Positions 26,023 to 36,255 of a stretch of 64,000 nucleotides of DNA are shown one piece after another. Under the pieces are notes generated by a model. That model worked only from the letters and a program-made list of their open reading frames with translations. It made no database searches and had not been told where the DNA came from. The stretch's first letter is position 1. Each line of letters begins with the position of its first letter. The translations under genes and the position numbers were made by a program. The DNA comes from Podospora pseudocomata (lineage: Eukaryota; Ascomycota; Sordariomycetes; Sordariales; Podosporaceae), in NCBI RefSeq assembly GCF_035222375.1, contig NC_085887.1, positions 1,897,501-1,961,500 on the forward strand. The letters are read 5' to 3'.

Positions 26023-26253
26023 AATCGCAAAGGGTTGAGATGAAAATTCCCGAGCTCCGGTCCGGGCCCGGCAGGCAAATGCGTCATGCTGGTGGGCCCG
26101 ATGCGGGCTTGGCGTGCCTAGAGGTAGGGGTTGAGGCGATCACTTGTGAATACAAAAGCTCGGACCCCTCACGAATTTGATGGTGATTTACTTGTTCTCT
26201 CTTTTATTAGTGACAGAGATTTATTACTCGGTATCTGGCTCAACTGCGATGGA

Positions 26254-28575
26254 ATGGGAACGCTACCGCCTGTTGTGCACAGCACAGCGAGGGCCATCGC
26301 ACCCCGCGAGTTCCTAGACGCCCTCCACGCAACATGCAACCCCAGGTTCCCCTACGACCGTGGGCGCTCCCACAAGCCCATCGCCCTCGCCATCAGCGGC
26401 GGTGTCGACTCCATGGCCCTGGCCTACCTCTCTACCAAGATCAGGACGACCGATCATTGGTTCAAGGTGGCTGACCACCCCGTCAGCAACCCTGTCGCTT
26501 TTGTTGTCAACCATGATCTGCGGAAGGGCATGGTTGAGGAAGTCGACCAGGTAATCAAGGCCCTGAGAGGGCTCAAGATCTTTGCCTATGTTGCCAAAAT
26601 CGACTGGGCCCAGGTATTGGGCAAGGGTGTGGATCCCAACACGGTGCCCAACATTGAGACTCTTGCACGTCAGCAGCGCTATCGGAAATTGGGCACCTTC
26701 GCCAGGAACTGCAAGACCATGTCTTTGCTCACGGCCCATCACGAAGATGACCAGTATGAGACCATTCTCATGAGGCTGCTTTCCGGCCATGGATATCGCG
26801 GCTTGAGAGGGATGCGCCCGGCAACAGACATCCCCGAGTGTTACGATATGCATGGCATCTACCAGAGCGGCTTTATCGATGACCAGAGGAGTAAGCACCC
26901 TGTGTGGAATATTTACCCAAACAGGGCCGAAAGGACCAAGATATTGCGAGCCTTACGTGATGATTTCCACTTCGACTTGGCCACGTTTGCTGAGAAGGCG
27001 GAACCCATGATGTGGAGGACAGATCTCAAGGACGCTTTTTCTGCCGACCAGGACTATGACGAGTGGATCGCCAGGAGCAACAAGCCTGCCCCTCCGCTGC
27101 CGACGATGGACTTTGAGGATGGGGGAGTCATGGTATATCGGCCGCTGCTACACTTCTCCAAGGATCGCTTGATTGCCACCTGCTTGGAGAATAACGTTCC
27201 GTGGTTTGAGGATCACACCAACAAGGACCCGACGTTGACCATGAGGAATGCCGTGAGGCAGATGTGGAAGAATCACCGCTTGCCAGAGGCGCTTCAGAAG
27301 CCGGCGATATTGCGATTGGCAGAACGGTGCAGGAAGAGAGTGGCTTTTGAGGAGGCTGAAGCAGATCGCCTGCTGCAGAGTGCTCTGGTCCCTCATTTTG
27401 AGCCCAGTACTGGCACGTTGGTGGTACAACTGCCGAAATTCCGACTCCCACGAGTGTCAAGATTATCGTCAAAGTCACCCGAGGGTCGCCAGAAGCGGCT
27501 TGATCACCATCGCTACATCGCCGCTCTCCTGCTTCGAAAGCTGATTTCCATGGTCACACCGGAAAGAGAGCTCAACCAAGCTGGCCAGCTAGATCATCTC
27601 GCATCTATGCTGTTCCCCTCCCTGGCACAAGATGGCGTCGAGCCACCACCTCCCAAGCCGTACGTCATCTGCGGCGTACATTTTGTACCCATGATGGGCC
27701 CCAACAGCCAACCCTTCCGCTGGCTCCTGACCCGCGCGCCCTACGCTTCGAATGTCCCACGGCCTCGTACCGGTTTTTGGGCGCCCAACATCAGAGGAAG
27801 ATGGGGCAAAAAACCGCACCAGTGGAAGACAACCGGATGGTCAGGCTTCAAGCTGTATGACGGCCGGTACTGGATCCGACTGCTCAGCAGGCTGCCAGGT
27901 AATCTTCATGTCATGCCATTTGAGGCGGAGCATCAGAAGCCGTTCAAAGATGCGCTTGATGAGCAAAGCAAGAATGACCTCGCGGCTATGCTCAAGCGGT
28001 ATGCGCCTGGCAAGATACGGTACACTCTCCCTGGAATATACTCCAGGGTTGATGTTACGGGAGTAATACAACGCGATGAATACTGGCCGGATATTGAGGA
28101 ACTGGACAAGTATGGGGCCTTGCGTAAGCGTAACGCTGATGGCCAGTGGGAAATCCGAGAGGAGGCTGTAGAGAACGAAGAGAGCAAGGATGTTGAAAAG
28201 AAAAGCTCGGACACGGTGGAACAGGAGCTGCTACACTCGTCAGCCAGTAAACGAGCCAGGCTGTTGCAGGCCAAGGCCTGGGAGGATGACATTACGGAAA
28301 GAAGGACAGATAATCCGCCCCAGCTGTTGGCGCTACCAACGCTGGGAATTCATATACCGGGCTTGGAAGACTGGCTGAGGTGGGAGATTCGGTACAGGAA
28401 GCTTGATCCAGATATGCTGCTCACGGTGAAGCGGAGGAAGTTCATGCCAAAACGGAGGAAGGTCAGGAGTCAGATTCGAATATCGTATCGGCATATATTG
28501 CTGTCGGGGTTGATCAAGCTGAGGTACAGTAGACCAGTACGGCGCCGAGAGGTGCTGAAGTCAAAGTCAAAATAG
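26254..28575 (+). CDS. tRNA(Ile)-lysidine synthetase-like PP-loop protein, probably mitochondrial
   Basis: TilS-type enzymes use ATP and lysine to convert C34 of tRNA-Ile(CAU) to lysidine so that it reads AUA; eukaryotic copies are expected in mitochondria. Single exon, 773 aa from the ATG at 26254; the frame is open back to 26131, so an extra 41 residues are possible. The PP-loop ATPase motif ISGGVDSMAL lies at residues about 47-56, followed by FVVNHDLRKG and LTAHHEDDQYETILMRLLSG, the characteristic TilS motifs. The protein is roughly twice the bacterial length; residues 300-700 lack a recognisable domain and the end is highly basic (KRRKFMPKRRKVRSQ), consistent with RNA binding. It is divergent from PET8, another mitochondrial gene. 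Confidence 0.85.
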   Translation: MGTLPPVVHSTARAIAPREFLDALHATCNPRFPYDRGRSHKPIALAISGGVDSMALAYLSTKIRTTDHWFKVADHPVSNPVAFVVNHDLRKGMVEEVDQVIKALRGLKIFAYVAKIDWAQVLGKGVDPNTVPNIETLARQQRYRKLGTFARNCKTMSLLTAHHEDDQYETILMRLLSGHGYRGLRGMRPATDIPECYDMHGIYQSGFIDDQRSKHPVWNIYPNRAERTKILRALRDDFHFDLATFAEKAEPMMWRTDLKDAFSADQDYDEWIARSNKPAPPLPTMDFEDGGVMVYRPLLHFSKDRLIATCLENNVPWFEDHTNKDPTLTMRNAVRQMWKNHRLPEALQKPAILRLAERCRKRVAFEEAEADRLLQSALVPHFEPSTGTLVVQLPKFRLPRVSRLSSKSPEGRQKRLDHHRYIAALLLRKLISMVTPERELNQAGQLDHLASMLFPSLAQDGVEPPPPKPYVICGVHFVPMMGPNSQPFRWLLTRAPYASNVPRPRTGFWAPNIRGRWGKKPHQWKTTGWSGFKLYDGRYWIRLLSRLPGNLHVMPFEAEHQKPFKDALDEQSKNDLAAMLKRYAPGKIRYTLPGIYSRVDVTGVIQRDEYWPDIEELDKYGALRKRNADGQWEIREEAVENEESKDVEKKSSDTVEQELLHSSASKRARLLQAKAWEDDITERRTDNPPQLLALPTLGIHIPGLEDWLRWEIRYRKLDPDMLLTVKRRKFMPKRRKVRSQIRISYRHILLSGLIKLRYSRPVRRREVLKSKSK

Positions 28576-28663
28576 AAGTAGTGACAAGTTCAGCCAGTCG
28601 GCAGCCTTGCCGCCCCACGTGTTGGTGTCCGGCGCGGCTATGCACGGTGATCGTTGATCAACG

Positions 28664-30436
28664 GTGCCCCTCCCTGCCATCCAACTTCGTCGTCAGCGTC
28701 ACTGTCAACTTTGCAGATGCAACACTTTGATGGATGTGACCCAGCATCAACCGGGCCGACGGCGCCATGTTTTCTATGGTTTCTGGGGTTTCTCAACACT
28801 ATTTCTGGTTCTTGGACTGTCCACGGTTCTCATCATTGGGCTGCTAGTTCAACTGCTCAACCAAGATCTGATAAGCACAACCGATATGATGCAGAGCACG
28901 CTGTCCAGCGCGGCCAGTCTCACAGCTATATTACTTGCCAGGCTGGGCCTTTCACATGCCTCAAACGCACCAGAGTCGCTCGAAAGTGAAGACTTTGAGA
29001 TCGACCTGTCTTGGTATCCCCCAAAACCATCTTCGATAACCAACCTCACCACCGTCTTCAACAGCACCGGCGTCTGGGGATTCATCTTCAACACCTCCCA
29101 CACCCCAGACTCCCAGTATGGCACCTACAACTGGTGCAACATGCCTCATGTCCGGGCAAAGGAATATCCCAGGCCACCCTCAGAATATGAACTCCTCTAC
29201 GTCGAAGTAGTCAGTGACTCTCCCCCTCTTTTTGCCTGTCACCTCAGTTCTAACAGCCCCCAGATCCACCGCCACCACCTCCGCACCCCATACTCATCCA
29301 ACTCCTTCCCTGTTGAACCTCACCCCTGGAACTGCAATAACATCGCCATCTACTCTTACTCCTCCCCTCTCACCCCTGGATCACCCCCCTCCATCCCAGG
29401 ATACCACTCCCCTTTCACCTCCCCCCTCAACCCCTTCCCCCCATCTCCCCTCGGTCTCCAAGGCACCTGCAACTTTCCCCAAATCACAACCCAAGGCCTC
29501 TCCGACTCTTACCAGCACGGCCTCGACCTGCTATCAGTCTACTCCCCCCTCATCTCACCAACTTCAGCCGAGTTCCGCATAACCAACAACCCCATCACCT
29601 CCCAAGTCGCCGGCGCACTGATATCCGCCCTCCTACCACCCAAAACCACCACCACCACCCCCCTCCTCATCCAAAACAAAGAAATCGACTCCCTCGAGCC
29701 CAAATACCCCTGCCCCCTCTCCCACCACCTCTTTTCCCAAATCCAATCCACTCCCCAATGGAAATCCCACCTGCAGCTATCAAAAGAGATCCTCACCCAA
29801 CTAGACATCATAAGCGGCGTCCCCCCCTCCGATACCAGTTTCCACATCAGTTTCGACCACTACTTCGACAACCTCTCCTCCAAACAATGCCACTCCCGTC
29901 CCCTCCCTTGCTCAGTCCACTCCCCCCACAACAACAAATGCATCCCCCAACACCTAGCCGACACCGTCTACCGCCTAGGTCAGTGGGAGTACCACCACAC
30001 CTACCGTTCCTCCAAACAATCCCTCCAAGCCTCAGTCGCAAGCTACGGGGTGTGGATCGCCGAACTATTGTCACATATCTCATCCGTGACAAAAGAAGAG
30101 ACAAAAGTGAGATATCGACACAACATTGCCCACGACGGGTCAATTTCCCGACTGTTGGGCGTGCTGCAAGTAGACGATATGCACTGGCCCGGGATGGGCT
30201 CCGAGATCGTCTTTGAGGTTTACAAGCAGCAGCCAAAACATTTCGTCAGGGTGTTGTACGGTGGGCAGGTGCTAAAGTCCAGTTCACCCATGCTAAAGGG
30301 AAACACCAAAGGGATGATACCACTCCAACAAATCATGGGGTATCTAGGTGGCCTCATCGGATTACGAGAAAAAGACGGGAAAATGATGCACGATATCAAG
30401 GAGATGTGCAACACCCCTATTACCTACAATAAGTGA
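28664..30436 (+). CDS. Type II membrane histidine phosphatase (branch 2 acid phosphatase family)
   Basis: Two exons, 28664-29209 and 29264-30436. The 54-nt intron (donor GTCAGT, acceptor CCCCAG) is in frame and stop-free, so it is easily misread as coding. Product about 572 aa. Met at 28730 (MDVTQHQPGRRR) is an alternative start directly before the basic patch. Hydrophobic residues about 38-63 form a signal anchor, placing the enzyme domain in the secretory lumen or outside. The active-site motif reads RHHLRTP (residues about 185-191) instead of the family RHGxRxP; the phosphorylatable His and both Arg are kept. The acid-base pair appears as HDGSISRLL (residue about 472). Several NxS/T sites and many Cys support lumenal location. 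Substrate unknown. The 3' end overlaps BET4. Confidence 0.85.
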   Translation: MPLPAIQLRRQRHCQLCRCNTLMDVTQHQPGRRRHVFYGFWGFSTLFLVLGLSTVLIIGLLVQLLNQDLISTTDMMQSTLSSAASLTAILLARLGLSHASNAPESLESEDFEIDLSWYPPKPSSITNLTTVFNSTGVWGFIFNTSHTPDSQYGTYNWCNMPHVRAKEYPRPPSEYELLYVEVVSDSPPLFACHLSSNSPQIHRHHLRTPYSSNSFPVEPHPWNCNNIAIYSYSSPLTPGSPPSIPGYHSPFTSPLNPFPPSPLGLQGTCNFPQITTQGLSDSYQHGLDLLSVYSPLISPTSAEFRITNNPITSQVAGALISALLPPKTTTTTPLLIQNKEIDSLEPKYPCPLSHHLFSQIQSTPQWKSHLQLSKEILTQLDIISGVPPSDTSFHISFDHYFDNLSSKQCHSRPLPCSVHSPHNNKCIPQHLADTVYRLGQWEYHHTYRSSKQSLQASVASYGVWIAELLSHISSVTKEETKVRYRHNIAHDGSISRLLGVLQVDDMHWPGMGSEIVFEVYKQQPKHFVRVLYGGQVLKSSSPMLKGNTKGMIPLQQIMGYLGGLIGLREKDGKMMHDIKEMCNTPITYNK

Positions 30437-31887
30437 CATTAGAATTATTATATACTCATAACCACCCCCGCCAGGAAGCAACTCAGTCAACCCATAATCC
30501 CTCTCCAAATCGACCCACCTCCCCATCCTCATCGGATCCAACTCTTTCAACTTCTTCACCCAAGATATCAGGTCGTGCCTCTCATGCTCAAGAGGTTTCC
30601 TCTTCTCCAGCTGACACAACCCCAGCGTGTATTCCAACAACGCCTCATGGATCAGCTTCACATCCTCATAATCCTCTAGCAGATCCTTGATTTCCGTGAT
30701 TTCTTTCAAGAGGTAGTCCACCCTCTGATCTACCGTCAAGGTCGGGACAATGGTGGGACGCCTAACTGGACTGACGAGGTTGTCGACAAGGAACTGGTGA
30801 TAATACCACAGTGACTGATCGTCGGGGCCGACATTGAGCGCTTCTCGGATTTGGGTCAATTCTGCTCGTCATGTCAGCAACTATCCATCAGTTTCAGACA
30901 ACAAATAGCATACCGGCATCCAAAAAAGCCCTCCTCTCATCCTCCCCCGCCCCCCTCTCATCCAACAACCTCGGAATCAGCGTGCTCCTGCTATGCCAAG
31001 CCGAGAAATTACTCAAATCAGCCCGGATCATCCGGTCAGTATACGCAAACTCGCTCTCCACCAACGAATCCCCGCCCAGCTCCCTGCTCTCCAGCTGGCT
31101 GACAACATGCCGCCTGTACCCCCACGCATGGAAATTCCTGCGGTCCATCGACAGCATCTTGCTCGCGAGTCCCAACTCGTCCTGCCAAATCTTCTTCGCC
31201 TTCTCCACCGGCAGAAGCAGGATAGACTGATCCAATGTCCAAAGCCGATACGACCAAATCCAGTAGCATTTCGGGCTCTTGAGCAAAAGCCCAAAAGTAA
31301 AAGACAGCTCCGAGGTGATAATATCAAGATCCTTCTTCTGGGCCTCCCCATCTTCTCGCTCCGTTGGTTCTTGCGCGACAGCGGTATCATCAGACCCCTG
31401 GTCAGCTATTATACCACTCCTCCCAATCCTCCGGCAAGCTTGGCTGTGCGGGGTCCTTGTCGAATAAGAGCACGATGACTCGTCGGAACACGTTGTTGTA
31501 GTGTCTGACCGAGAAGAACTCGAGCACGCCCTCGAGCATGAGCACCCATCCGACCGTCTTGAGAATAAGCCAGAAGTTAGCGTACGCCTGCGGACGTTCC
31601 ATACTGTGTAGTATTCCGGGTTGAGCTTGAGGAGGGTGGTGGTGAGGTCAAAGGTTTCGCGGCGGGAGTAATCAGAGGAGGAGACGAGCTGGCGGAGGTG
31701 GGATTCGAGGTCGCGGTACTTTTGGATGCGCTCGAGGTCTTGCTGCTTTTGGGCGGGGGTGCGGGTGCGGGTGGTGCGGGCTATGCCGTGCTGGGAGCCG
31801 CCTTGCTTTTTGTTTAGGGCTTGTTTAGTTAATTTGTCTGCTGCTGGGAAAGATGAGGGGTTTGGTGAAAGAACTTACATCGGCCAT
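30362..31887 (-). CDS. bet4: Rab geranylgeranyltransferase alpha subunit
   Basis: BET4 with BET2 attaches geranylgeranyl groups to Rab GTPases in the cytosol. Exons 31887-31879 (only ATG GCC GAT), 31805-30914 and 30861-30362 give 466 aa; phases agree. Prenyltransferase alpha repeats are clear: LNPEYYTVWNVRRR, SPKCYWIWSYRLW, MDRRNFHAWGYRRHV, DLSNFSAWHSRS and DDQSLWYYHQF. Between the first two repeats there is a Ser/Cys/Thr-rich insert of about 75 residues absent from yeast and fission-yeast proteins. The same DNA (31602-31402) has another open frame with more typical codon use, so a missed intron or a dual-coding segment is possible. The C-terminal 45 residues beyond RWVDLER are non-homologous and overlap the phosphatase coding end by 75 bp. 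Confidence 0.9.
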
Positions 31888-32616
31888 GGTATGTGTAGTT
31901 GTTGCGATGATGTGTCGCGTGGAGGATTCGGGTGCGGGATCGAAATGACGTCGGGTGTGAGGTCGGGAAGGCTACAGCAGCATAGTGTGTGCATTCGTCA
32001 GCTGTTGTGGGGCTTTATCGATAAGAGATAGGGGGCTTAGCGAATCGGGGCAGCCCCCTGAAGCCCCTGAATAGCTCCTGCCTTCCATTCAACACCTTCC
32101 ATGATAGAGAGGATATGGCGGGGGAAGTGCTCAAATGCGTCGAGCGCTTTCCCCCAGTAACCATAATGTGTCGTCATGAGGGTCAGGACCGAAAAGAGAT
32201 GGGCAGGTGCTATCCTCCCAGTCCCACACGGGCAACAGGACTCCGATCGTCTGGATGACTTTCGTCTGCTCGGCCTCTGCATCTTCTCTCTTGACTCCTA
32301 AGACCATCATTCCCGAATATTGCTACGCGACTACAGCATCGGCATCAGGGTACTATTATCCCGTCGGGCGTTTCACGTATGGACTTGTCACCCATCACCG
32401 GCCGAACAGGTTTCTGATCATCCAGGCCCGCATCAAACACCGCCGTCTCGATCCATCGACGGCTTCAACTACACCAATTCTTGCTGGCCCTTACACTCGC
32501 TAGGTCTTTGAAAAAATATCATTTTGTGAATCTCATTAGCATTCGCATCTTCTCCCATCGCTTCTCTCTTCCATACTCTTCTCATCTTTCAGTCTTGGTG
32601 GTGCCGCAGCTTCGCT
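31888..32616. promoter_or_regulatory. Divergent intergenic region between BET4 and AMA1
   Basis: About 730 bp between two opposed start codons. Short open frames on both strands have no family resemblance. Promoters for both genes should be here; no core element is unambiguous. Confidence 0.4.
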
Positions 32617-35323
32617 ATGGGCGCCATACGCAACACCAACCGTGGCTACGCTACAAGGCAAAGCAAAACCATGAACCACGTGGTTCCATACAGCCAAGGG
32701 TCACGTCGTAAACGGTCCGCCAGCTCTCCTTCCAACACGCGAGACTCGGGATACGGTTCGCTGGAATCATGCCGGGAGAGTCACGGATCCCCAGAAGAAC
32801 CTGATGAGGCTGCAAGTCCCATTGAGCTTCGCGAGCTGCCCTCCAACATCAAGAAAACAGGGCGTCCCTTTGCCAACCTGTGCATGAACTATGATGGAAA
32901 TTCTTCCGAAGACGATGATCAACCCAAGGACGACGGTGAACAAACTCCAATAACCGGAAGCTCGCCGGAGACTATCACACGTCCACCCACAAGACTACAC
33001 AGAAACACAGTCGCTCTGACCGTCAACTACCCTCGCCCACGACCTGCACTTTCTACATCGCTTTCGTTTGACGCCAGCCCGGCCCTTCCGCGAAGAACTA
33101 CCAACGGCTCTCCTGGGGCCAGCTTTTCCTGGTCCCGATTACCAGACCGTTTCATTCCTGCCAGACCCAGAGAGAGAGAAACTCAGACGGAGAGGTACAG
33201 GACTAGGAAGCCAGCGAACCAACTGACCCGAGCCGAGAAGCTTTTGCGGCACAAGGGAGCCGCCGAAGACGCCTTTTGCTCCCCTCGTCGCGTTCCTAGT
33301 GCTCCCATATTTGGCGACCTTCGGGACCGGGGAGAGCCTGTTCATCATGATGGCATTAGATATGTCCCACGTAAGCCTCTAGCCCCATCAAGGCAACAAA
33401 TACAGAGACTGACACAACATCCTAGCTCCCACTGTTCTCGGACCTAGGGATCTGAATGGCACCCACAACGGCGACAGACAGATCAGCTATGGCGCAGTAT
33501 GGGGTGTTGGGGGACTTGGTCCGGGAAACACCGCTGTTGACAATGGTCGAGGTCAGCTGGTCACGAGTAGTACAAACGCCAGGCATTTTCAGTCCAACTT
33601 TCCCACACTGCAACCAAGACCCGACGAGCAACGGGAGAAATACGGTGCGCGCCTTGCGGTGGCTCTCGGCCTGGATAGAGCCGAGAAGGTACTTAGGGTC
33701 AGTCTCCCTCGACAGGTCGATGCCAACAACCTCAGCTCCCACGGCCTCACCAAATGGAATGGCGTTCAATGGGTCAAGGATCACCCAACAATAGCTGCGG
33801 CATCTGGCAAGCCATCTAAGAAGCGCAAACTACCATTTGCACCGTTCAAGTCAGTTGATGTCCGTGGCCAGTGGTTGAAAGACAGCTAGCTGACTGCAAA
33901 CAGAGTCCTTGATGCTCCCAGCCTACGAGACGACTTTTATTGCTCTGTCCTGGCTTTTTCATACATCAACAGCACCCTTGCTATCGGGCTGGGTGACATG
34001 GTGTACGGCTGGTCTGAACACGGCGGTGTACAGCTGTTGAACGGCAGTGCGCGACCCTCGCAGTACGAATACCTCGACGGACCCAGTCATATCACGAGTG
34101 TCGCCTTTTCGAGCACTGAAGGGGAAGCAGCTATCTTGGCTGTTGGAAGGTCGAGTGGCATGTTGTCACTTATGTCATTGAAAGATAAGCCGGACCGCGG
34201 CGAAAGACATGGGGCAGGCCGAAGACCTCGATTCGAACTGTCGATGGAGTCGCCCGTCTCTTGTCTCAGCTGGAGGCCTTGCCTCAACAAAGAAAGGGCC
34301 GACAAGTGTATGCCTCCCGAGGACCGGGAATCCTTCGCATACCGGGCTTCTTGGACCCATGAGGACTTGCTTGTCGGGACTGACGAAGGTCGCGTGCTCC
34401 TGTATGCGGTCGATTGGCCAAGTCCGGAGGAGAAGGAGTTGTGGGGCTTGGATGGCAGAGTAACTCTCTTGCTGAACATCCAGGTCCATTCCCAACAGAT
34501 CTGCGGATTGGCTTGGTGCCCCAAAGGGAATTACTTTGCTACAGGGGCCAACGACAACCTGTGCTGTCTTTTTGACTACGAGGAACTATGCGACAATATG
34601 AACAACGCTGCTGATGAGTCTGGCTTGCACAATGAGTCTACAGTCGAGGCTGTCGAGACCGACATTCCTCAACAGGAGCCTCCGAGTGACGACACTACAG
34701 GGTCAAGACAGATGCCTGAAAGCCAAATCCGATACATCAAGTCGGACGGAGTGAAGCACAAGTGGAGGCATGGGGCTGCGGTCAAAGCCATTGCCTTTTG
34801 CCCCTGGCAGGACGGACTTGTTGCAACAGGCGGAGGATCCAACGACAAGTGTATACACTTTTTCCACACCAAATCAGGCTCAGCACTGGCAACCATCTCT
34901 GTATCGGCTCAGGTCACCAGCTTGATCTGGTCCACCACTCGAAGGGAAATCGCAGCTACGTTTGGGTACGCGTCGCCCGAGCACCCGGTCCGCATCGCCG
35001 TCTTTTCGTGGCCGGACTGTCGCCAGGTCGCGGCCGTGCCATGGCCCAGTGAGCATCGTGCGCTGTATGCTATTCCCTATCCTAGTGGTCCCGAGGAGGA
35101 GAAGCGGACTGAGAAGGGCTACTTGGATGAGCTGAACCCCAAGAGGCGCTACAAGATGGAAGGCTGCATTATGGTCGCGGCAAGCGATAATAGCGTCCGG
35201 TTTCACGAAGTGTGGGGGCGAGACGACAAAGTGGCCACTATGGGCGGCGTCGGCATGCTGGGGGGCAGCGACATCTTGGAGGGTCTCGAGGGGATTGACA
35301 AGGAGGGGGATGTTATTCGTTGA
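32617..35323 (+). CDS. ama1: Meiosis-specific APC/C activator, Cdc20/Fizzy family
   Basis: AMA1-type proteins activate the anaphase-promoting complex during meiosis and spore formation. Exons 32617-33370, 33426-33849 and 33904-35323 give 865 aa. The N-terminal 300 residues are disordered but contain a C-box, DRFIPARP (residues about 176-183), used to contact the APC/C. KLPFAPFKVLDAPSLRDDFY marks the entry to the WD40 propeller, as in all Cdc20/Cdh1 relatives. Blades follow through LVATGGGSNDKCIHFFHT. The last two residues are Ile-Arg, the IR tail that docks on APC3. Both ends of the APC/C-binding apparatus are therefore intact. Long acidic insertions in the propeller (about residues 640-680) are typical of AMA1 rather than Cdc20. 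Upstream ATGs in frame are absent. Confidence 0.92.
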
Positions 35324-35786
35324 TTGCTCGGGTTTGAATGTCATTGCTCAGGAGAGTATTTGGACACCAAACACACAAGACCCTGCTGTACAAGGGGGTG
35401 ACTTTTGCTGTGGACGAAATCCACATTGCCACACAACCGGAAGGAGAAGAAGGAACAAAACACACAAGATGGACGAGAAATTGAAGAGATGAGGATGGAT
35501 GCAGATAGTCAGTCCCGATAAAGAATGCACATAAACAACAAGCTTTTGACTTTGCAACATTCTTTTGTTCTCTCCCCCTCTCTCTCTTGGGGGTTTTTTT
35601 TTGGCCCATGTTGATGTTGATGAGGTGAGGAGGATCAGCCGTGTAAATAATTTTGTTTGTTGATAGCGAGCAGAAACAAGAAATTGGTAGCGTCAAAATT
35701 AAAGATGGAGGCGAACTTGTGACGAAGAGAGAGATAATAGCAAAACATCAAAAAGTTATTATATGAGAAGGCTAAAAGATATGCAC
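35324..35786. other. Intergenic region, AMA1 3' flank
   Basis: No gene seen. It contains the AMA1 3' UTR and the 3' flank of the minus-strand tRNA-Ile gene, including the T-rich pol III stop just below 35787. Confidence 0.5.
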
Positions 35787-35879
35787 TGCCCAATAACAGG
35801 ATTGAACTGTTGACCTTCGCATTACCATGTACTGTTTCCAGTATTAGTACGACGCTCTAACCAGCTGAGCTAATCGGGC
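35787..35879 (-). tRNA. tRNA-Ile (anticodon AAU), with intron
   Basis: Reading the minus strand, the acceptor arms GCCCGAT and ATTGGGC pair (one G-U). The D-arm block TAGCTCAGCTGGTTAGAGCG and T-loop TTCAATC are standard. The anticodon stem TCGTA/TGCGA closes a loop with TAAT, so the anticodon is AAU. A 19-nt intron lies one base 3' of the anticodon, the canonical position. A TTTT terminator follows. Confidence 0.93.
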
Positions 35880-36255
35880 TTTTCGTTGTTGAAGTTGGTG
35901 GTGGGAGGGAGGGTTTATGTATCATCGCGAGTCAGTTTTGTGTGTATGGGGGAGGTGATGGGGCTGATGTGGATGCCCAGAGGGTGGAGATGGTGGACGA
36001 GCATGTGAGAAGCTTCAAGTCTGATAAGATAGTGTATAGCAAGATGGATATATTGCAAAAAACAAAATGACGAAAGAGAGCAAAACAAGAAACTTTGTAT
36101 AGTACCGGCTTGCAGTTGTAAAAAAAAAAAGAGAAAAAAAAGAAGAAAAAAAAAGGATGTATTCCTCCCACACAACCCCAGCTGCTGCAGTGCGTGACTT
36201 CCATAACTCCAAAAACTCCATGTTAAACGCCTTCAAAACGATGAGCCCTGTCCCA
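35880..36255. other. Intergenic region with A/G-rich low-complexity tract
   Basis: Between the tRNA-Ile 5' end and the SNARE stop codon. An A-rich tract with scattered G lies at about 36119-36155, which is a T/C-rich element in the SNARE 3' UTR sense. Nothing else is seen. Confidence 0.5.
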
